NCBI GenBank assembly: GCA_025354075.1 | Contig: JANXNO010000641.1 | Location: 1-7,036 of the forward strand | DNA: 7,036 nt | Direction: 5' to 3' | Source of the DNA: Burkholderiales bacterium | GTDB lineage: Bacteria; Pseudomonadota; Gammaproteobacteria; Burkholderiales; Casimicrobiaceae | Shown here: in pieces, positions 5,249-7,036 of the stretch | Position numbering within the stretch: position 1 is the first letter of the stretch | Layout: each line of letters starts with the position of its first letter | Translations under genes and position numbers: made by a program | The notes under the pieces: generated by a model | Told to the model about the DNA's origin: nothing | Seen by the model: only the letters and a program-made list of their open reading frames with translations | Database searches by the model: none

Positions 5249-5646
5249 CAAGCGGCGGTTTGACCTGCACTCTGAGCCAGACAAAAGTCCACCAGAATGT
5301 CGATATCGTTGGATTTGTCGAACACTGCATCGGCTCCCAGTTTCAAGCACTGCTCACGCACACCTGCAGAGGCATAGTTGGTCAACACTACTAGTTTCTG
5401 GTCGCTACGCCTAGTCTTACCGGCCGTTACGACGCCAATACCGTTACCCTCTTTCAGAAAAACATCAACGATGGCCAAATGCCAATCGTCAGGGTGTGCC
5501 CGCATCCAGGCCACGGCTTCCTTTTCACCTTCCGCACTGCCGCACAGCGTGCTGCCCGCAAGCTCGGCTAACGCAGCGGCGAGGTTTTCGCGGATGATGG
5601 CGTTATCTTCTACTAGGTAAATCCGGAGGGGCAAAACGCTTACCAA
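5248..5646 (-). CDS. Stand-alone receiver-domain response regulator (CheY-like, TTG start, up to 132 aa)
   Basis: The product is a single receiver domain without an output domain. Acidic pocket E13/D14 (YLVEDNA), phospho-acceptor D61 (LAIVDVFLKEGNG), T89 (VVLTNY) and K111 (VFDKSND) are all present, so it should be phosphorylatable. It probably works by protein contact or as a phosphate sink or relay for the neighbouring kinase. There is no ATG or GTG start: a TAG stop immediately precedes a TTG at 5646, and the only other option before the first strand (LRIYLVEDN) is a TTG at 5634, giving 128 residues. Neither has a good Shine-Dalgarno; GGTAAG lies 6 bases before the second. Low or regulated translation is likely. 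It is convergent with the two-domain regulator. The perfect TGTAGG-N6-CCTACA palindrome lies about 120-135 bases upstream of its start. Confidence 0.88.
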   Translation of the reverse strand: MVSVLPLRIYLVEDNAIIRENLAAALAELAGSTLCGSAEGEKEAVAWMRAHPDDWHLAIVDVFLKEGNGIGVVTAGKTRRSDQKLVVLTNYASAGVREQCLKLGADAVFDKSNDIDILVDFCLAQSAGQTAA

Positions 5647-5778
5647 CTAATTGTGCGACAGGGTGGGAGACTAGCAGACGCCTACGCGTCAAGCACGCCG
5701 CGATGACAGTTTTGAGCGTATCAATGAGCGACCTGTTGCGGCGACTAGACGATACGCCAAAACGTTGTAGGACAATGC
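5647..5778 (-). promoter_or_regulatory. Upstream region of the stand-alone receiver gene
   Basis: This 132-base gap lies between the lipase-like gene's stop and the receiver gene. It holds most of the palindrome at 5766-5783 and a short stem, GACGC-CTAC-GCGTC (5677-5690), about 30 bases before the first possible start codon. On the minus strand TTGATA and TTGACG look like -35 boxes, but neither has a matching -10 at normal spacing. I find no convincing promoter by eye and no Rsm-type series of GGA motifs. Confidence 0.4.
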
Positions 5779-5783
5779 CTACA
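5766..5783. promoter_or_regulatory. Perfect palindrome C (TGTAGG-N6-CCTACA), likely regulator-binding site
   Basis: TGTAGGACAATGCCTACA has two exactly complementary 6-base arms around a 6-base spacer. This 18-base layout is the same as the GacA/UvrY box, with G/C replacing A/T at the fifth arm position. It overlaps the stop codon of the lipase-like gene and lies upstream of the stand-alone receiver gene. A close copy is at 3039-3056. The regulator encoded at 4560-5198 is the obvious candidate binder. Confidence 0.6.
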
Positions 5784-6729
5784 CGACGTGTGGCGACTGT
5801 TTCGACAGCGCCTGCAGAAGCGCGCTCCGCGTAGCAGAACCACTGGGCATGCTGACGTGCCCGACCGCATGCACTTGCACGTTGTCGGCCTCAGGCATCA
5901 TCGAAGAATCTTGTGGCGTGATGATGGTGTCATACAGGCTGTACAGGCTGGTGAAAGGCACGTTGACGCGGGTCGTGTTCAGCGCTGTGAGCCACGTATT
6001 GCCTGGACGCATCTGCGCGCCGTTGGGGCCGCAGGCCAGGTGCGCGTGAAACGTGCCGTGATGCGGCGAGCCCATCGTAATGAGGCGGAGAACCCTGGCG
6101 TCGCCATGCCCGCGCAAATACGCGCGGCACACGAGCCCACCCATGCTGTGCGCGACGAGAGTGAGCTGTGATGCACCCGTCGCCGCGAGCACTTCATCAA
6201 TGCGTGCAGCAAGACCATCCCCCATGCCATCGAGGGGCGCAAAGGCGGACTGATCCATCGTGAACACGCGGTAGCCCTGTGCTTCAAGCGCACGCGCCGT
6301 GAAGAACCACACCGCGCCGTTATTGACGTAACCGTGCTGCATCAGCACAACGGGCCCAGTGGTCGGGCCTGCGCCACGTTCACTGCGGGTGTGGAACAAC
6401 ACGCGAAACGGAATCAACAACAAATTCTGGATGCACAGGTGCCAGTACTCAACAACAAAAAACCGGAGCCATGCGATGGGGCCTAGTCGCTGTGACGGAG
6501 CGAGCGTGATGCCTTTCCAGCGCGACAAAACGTAGCTGGCAAGCGCAACAAAAAGTCGCGCGATCAGGGGCATTCCCACCATCCACGCCGCAGCGCACAA
6601 CCTGTCCCCACGCCGGAACGCGGGCCAAGCCAGCCACGCGGCGTACACCGAAAATTCGGCGCACAACAGCAGCACCGCAAGCAGCCACATCGGAATGACA
6701 GCGACAGGTTTTGCTGTGGATGAACTCAC
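5779..6729 (-). CDS. Membrane-anchored alpha/beta-hydrolase, lipase-like (316 aa)
   Basis: The C-terminal two thirds is an alpha/beta-hydrolase with lipase/esterase features: oxyanion segment LMQHGYVNN (129-137), nucleophile elbow AHSMGG with S195, SPHHGT (221-226, typical of bacterial triacylglycerol lipases), a candidate acid D267 (SLYDTIITP) and catalytic H291 (VGHVSM). The N-terminal third is unusual: hydrophobic segments at about 12-34 and 45-68 and an amphipathic region to about 112, with no cleavable signal. The enzyme is therefore probably anchored in the inner membrane; whether the catalytic domain faces the cytoplasm or periplasm cannot be read from the sequence. The likely start is GTG at 6729, without a clear Shine-Dalgarno; ATG at residue 14 is an alternative. 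It follows a GMC oxidoreductase on the same strand by 101 bases. The substrate is unknown; esters of lipids or sterol-like alcohols are plausible given the neighbour. Confidence 0.88.
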   Translation of the reverse strand: MSSSTAKPVAVIPMWLLAVLLLCAEFSVYAAWLAWPAFRRGDRLCAAAWMVGMPLIARLFVALASYVLSRWKGITLAPSQRLGPIAWLRFFVVEYWHLCIQNLLLIPFRVLFHTRSERGAGPTTGPVVLMQHGYVNNGAVWFFTARALEAQGYRVFTMDQSAFAPLDGMGDGLAARIDEVLAATGASQLTLVAHSMGGLVCRAYLRGHGDARVLRLITMGSPHHGTFHAHLACGPNGAQMRPGNTWLTALNTTRVNVPFTSLYSLYDTIITPQDSSMMPEADNVQVHAVGHVSMPSGSATRSALLQALSKQSPHVV

Positions 6730-6830
6730 GTTGGGCCGATCACAAGGGCTGGGTTGAGCCGGAATTATTCATTACCCGCCGTCGTGGGCGCACGTTCATG
6801 GCCGCGTTCCACACGGGCGCATCCACGAAC
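6730..6830 (-). other. Gap between GMC oxidoreductase and lipase-like gene
   Basis: 101 bases with no gene, no hairpin followed by a U-run and no recognisable promoter on the minus strand. Co-transcription of the two genes is the simplest reading. Confidence 0.4.
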
Positions 6831-7036
6831 CTACGCCTTGCGCATATCACCCGCGAGTCGTGCCGCGTTTCGCCAGGCAAGACCATATACGGACAGCTGC
6901 GGATTGGCGCCAATCGAGGTTGGGAAAACCGAGCCGTCCATCACACTCAAATTCTCGACCTGATGATGTCGCCCGTAGCCGTTCACTACGCCGTCCTTTT
7001 CGCTCGCCGCCATCGTGCAACCGCCCATCACGTGCG
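6831..7036 (-). CDS. GMC-family FAD oxidoreductase, C-terminal end only (partial)
   Basis: Only the last 67 or so residues are in the window; the frame is open through the right edge. They contain the C-terminal GMC signatures: HVMGGCTM (the His at 7032-7034 corresponds to the first active-site His, as in HxxGTCxM of glucose oxidase and choline dehydrogenase) and ENLSVMDGSVFPTSIGANPQ, with the Asn in GANPQ at the second active-site position. GMC enzymes oxidise alcohols using FAD. The short tail after NPQLSVYGLA and the GGC rather than GTC version are also seen in cholesterol-oxidase-like members, but the substrate cannot be decided from this fragment. The GTG at 7031 is internal, not a start. 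It is probably co-transcribed with the lipase-like gene downstream. Confidence 0.9.
   Translation of the reverse strand, partial: HVMGGCTMAASEKDGVVNGYGRHHQVENLSVMDGSVFPTSIGANPQLSVYGLAWRNAARLAGDMRKA

Noticed and set aside
4443..5330. 295-residue minus-strand open frame across the response regulator
   Set aside because: It is antisense to a regulator with all receiver and HTH motifs intact and shows no protein family features; typical shadow frame.
5647..5778. RsmY/CsrB-like small RNA downstream of the GacA-like palindrome
   Set aside because: On the minus strand this stretch lacks repeated GGA motifs in stem-loops and has no rho-independent terminator, so the hallmark features are absent.
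6831..7031. Complete 66-residue protein starting at 7031
   Set aside because: The frame stays open to the window edge and the sequence starts in the middle of a conserved GMC motif (HVMGGC), so it is the end of a larger enzyme.

Overview
The window looks like the chromosome of a betaproteobacterium, most likely Burkholderiales (Oxalobacteraceae- or Burkholderiaceae-like). This rests on moderately GC-rich coding sequence and on a set of small envelope and stress proteins typical of that order: BON-domain proteins, a DUF883/ElaB-type tail-anchored protein, a DUF1328 protein, a DUF1469 'holin-like' membrane protein and a ferritin-like protein. I cannot name the genus from sequence alone. No RNA genes, CRISPR arrays, insertion sequences or prophage structural genes are visible.

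Layout. (1) 1-355: the 3' end of a plus-strand BON-domain gene, then a bidirectional rho-independent terminator and a second long inverted repeat. (2) 356-2903, minus strand: a six-gene cluster transcribed leftward in the order DUF1328, DUF883, DUF1469, uncharacterised one-anchor protein, ferritin-like protein, BON lipoprotein. Three consecutive genes (DUF1469, uncharacterised, ferritin) are joined by two ATGA stop/start overlaps. (3) 2904-3072: the control region of that cluster, with two adjacent palindromes. (4) 3073-5198: a CHASE3-domain sensor histidine kinase (minus) divergent from a two-domain LuxR-type response regulator (plus). (5) 5248-5646: a stand-alone receiver protein (minus), convergent with the regulator and lacking an ATG start. 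(6) 5779-7036, minus: a membrane-anchored alpha/beta-hydrolase (lipase-like) preceded by the C-terminal end of a GMC oxidoreductase that runs off the window.

How it may work together. The regulator's DNA-binding domain resembles GacA/UvrY (recognition helix reading SVKTVSTYRTR). The GacA/UvrY box, as I know it, is TGTAAG-N6-CTTACA. The window has an exact 6+6+6 palindrome, TGTAGG-N6-CCTACA, upstream of the stand-alone receiver gene (5766-5783). A close copy (15 of 18 identical, including most of the spacer) lies in the control region of the envelope/stress cluster (3039-3056), next to a second palindrome (3018-3036). The three plus-strand occurrences of GTAGG that I can find in the whole window are these three sites, all intergenic. 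The inference is a local regulon: kinase to regulator to palindromes to the envelope/iron-storage stress cluster plus a second receiver that could feed back on signalling. This is a hypothesis; no binding evidence is available from sequence alone.
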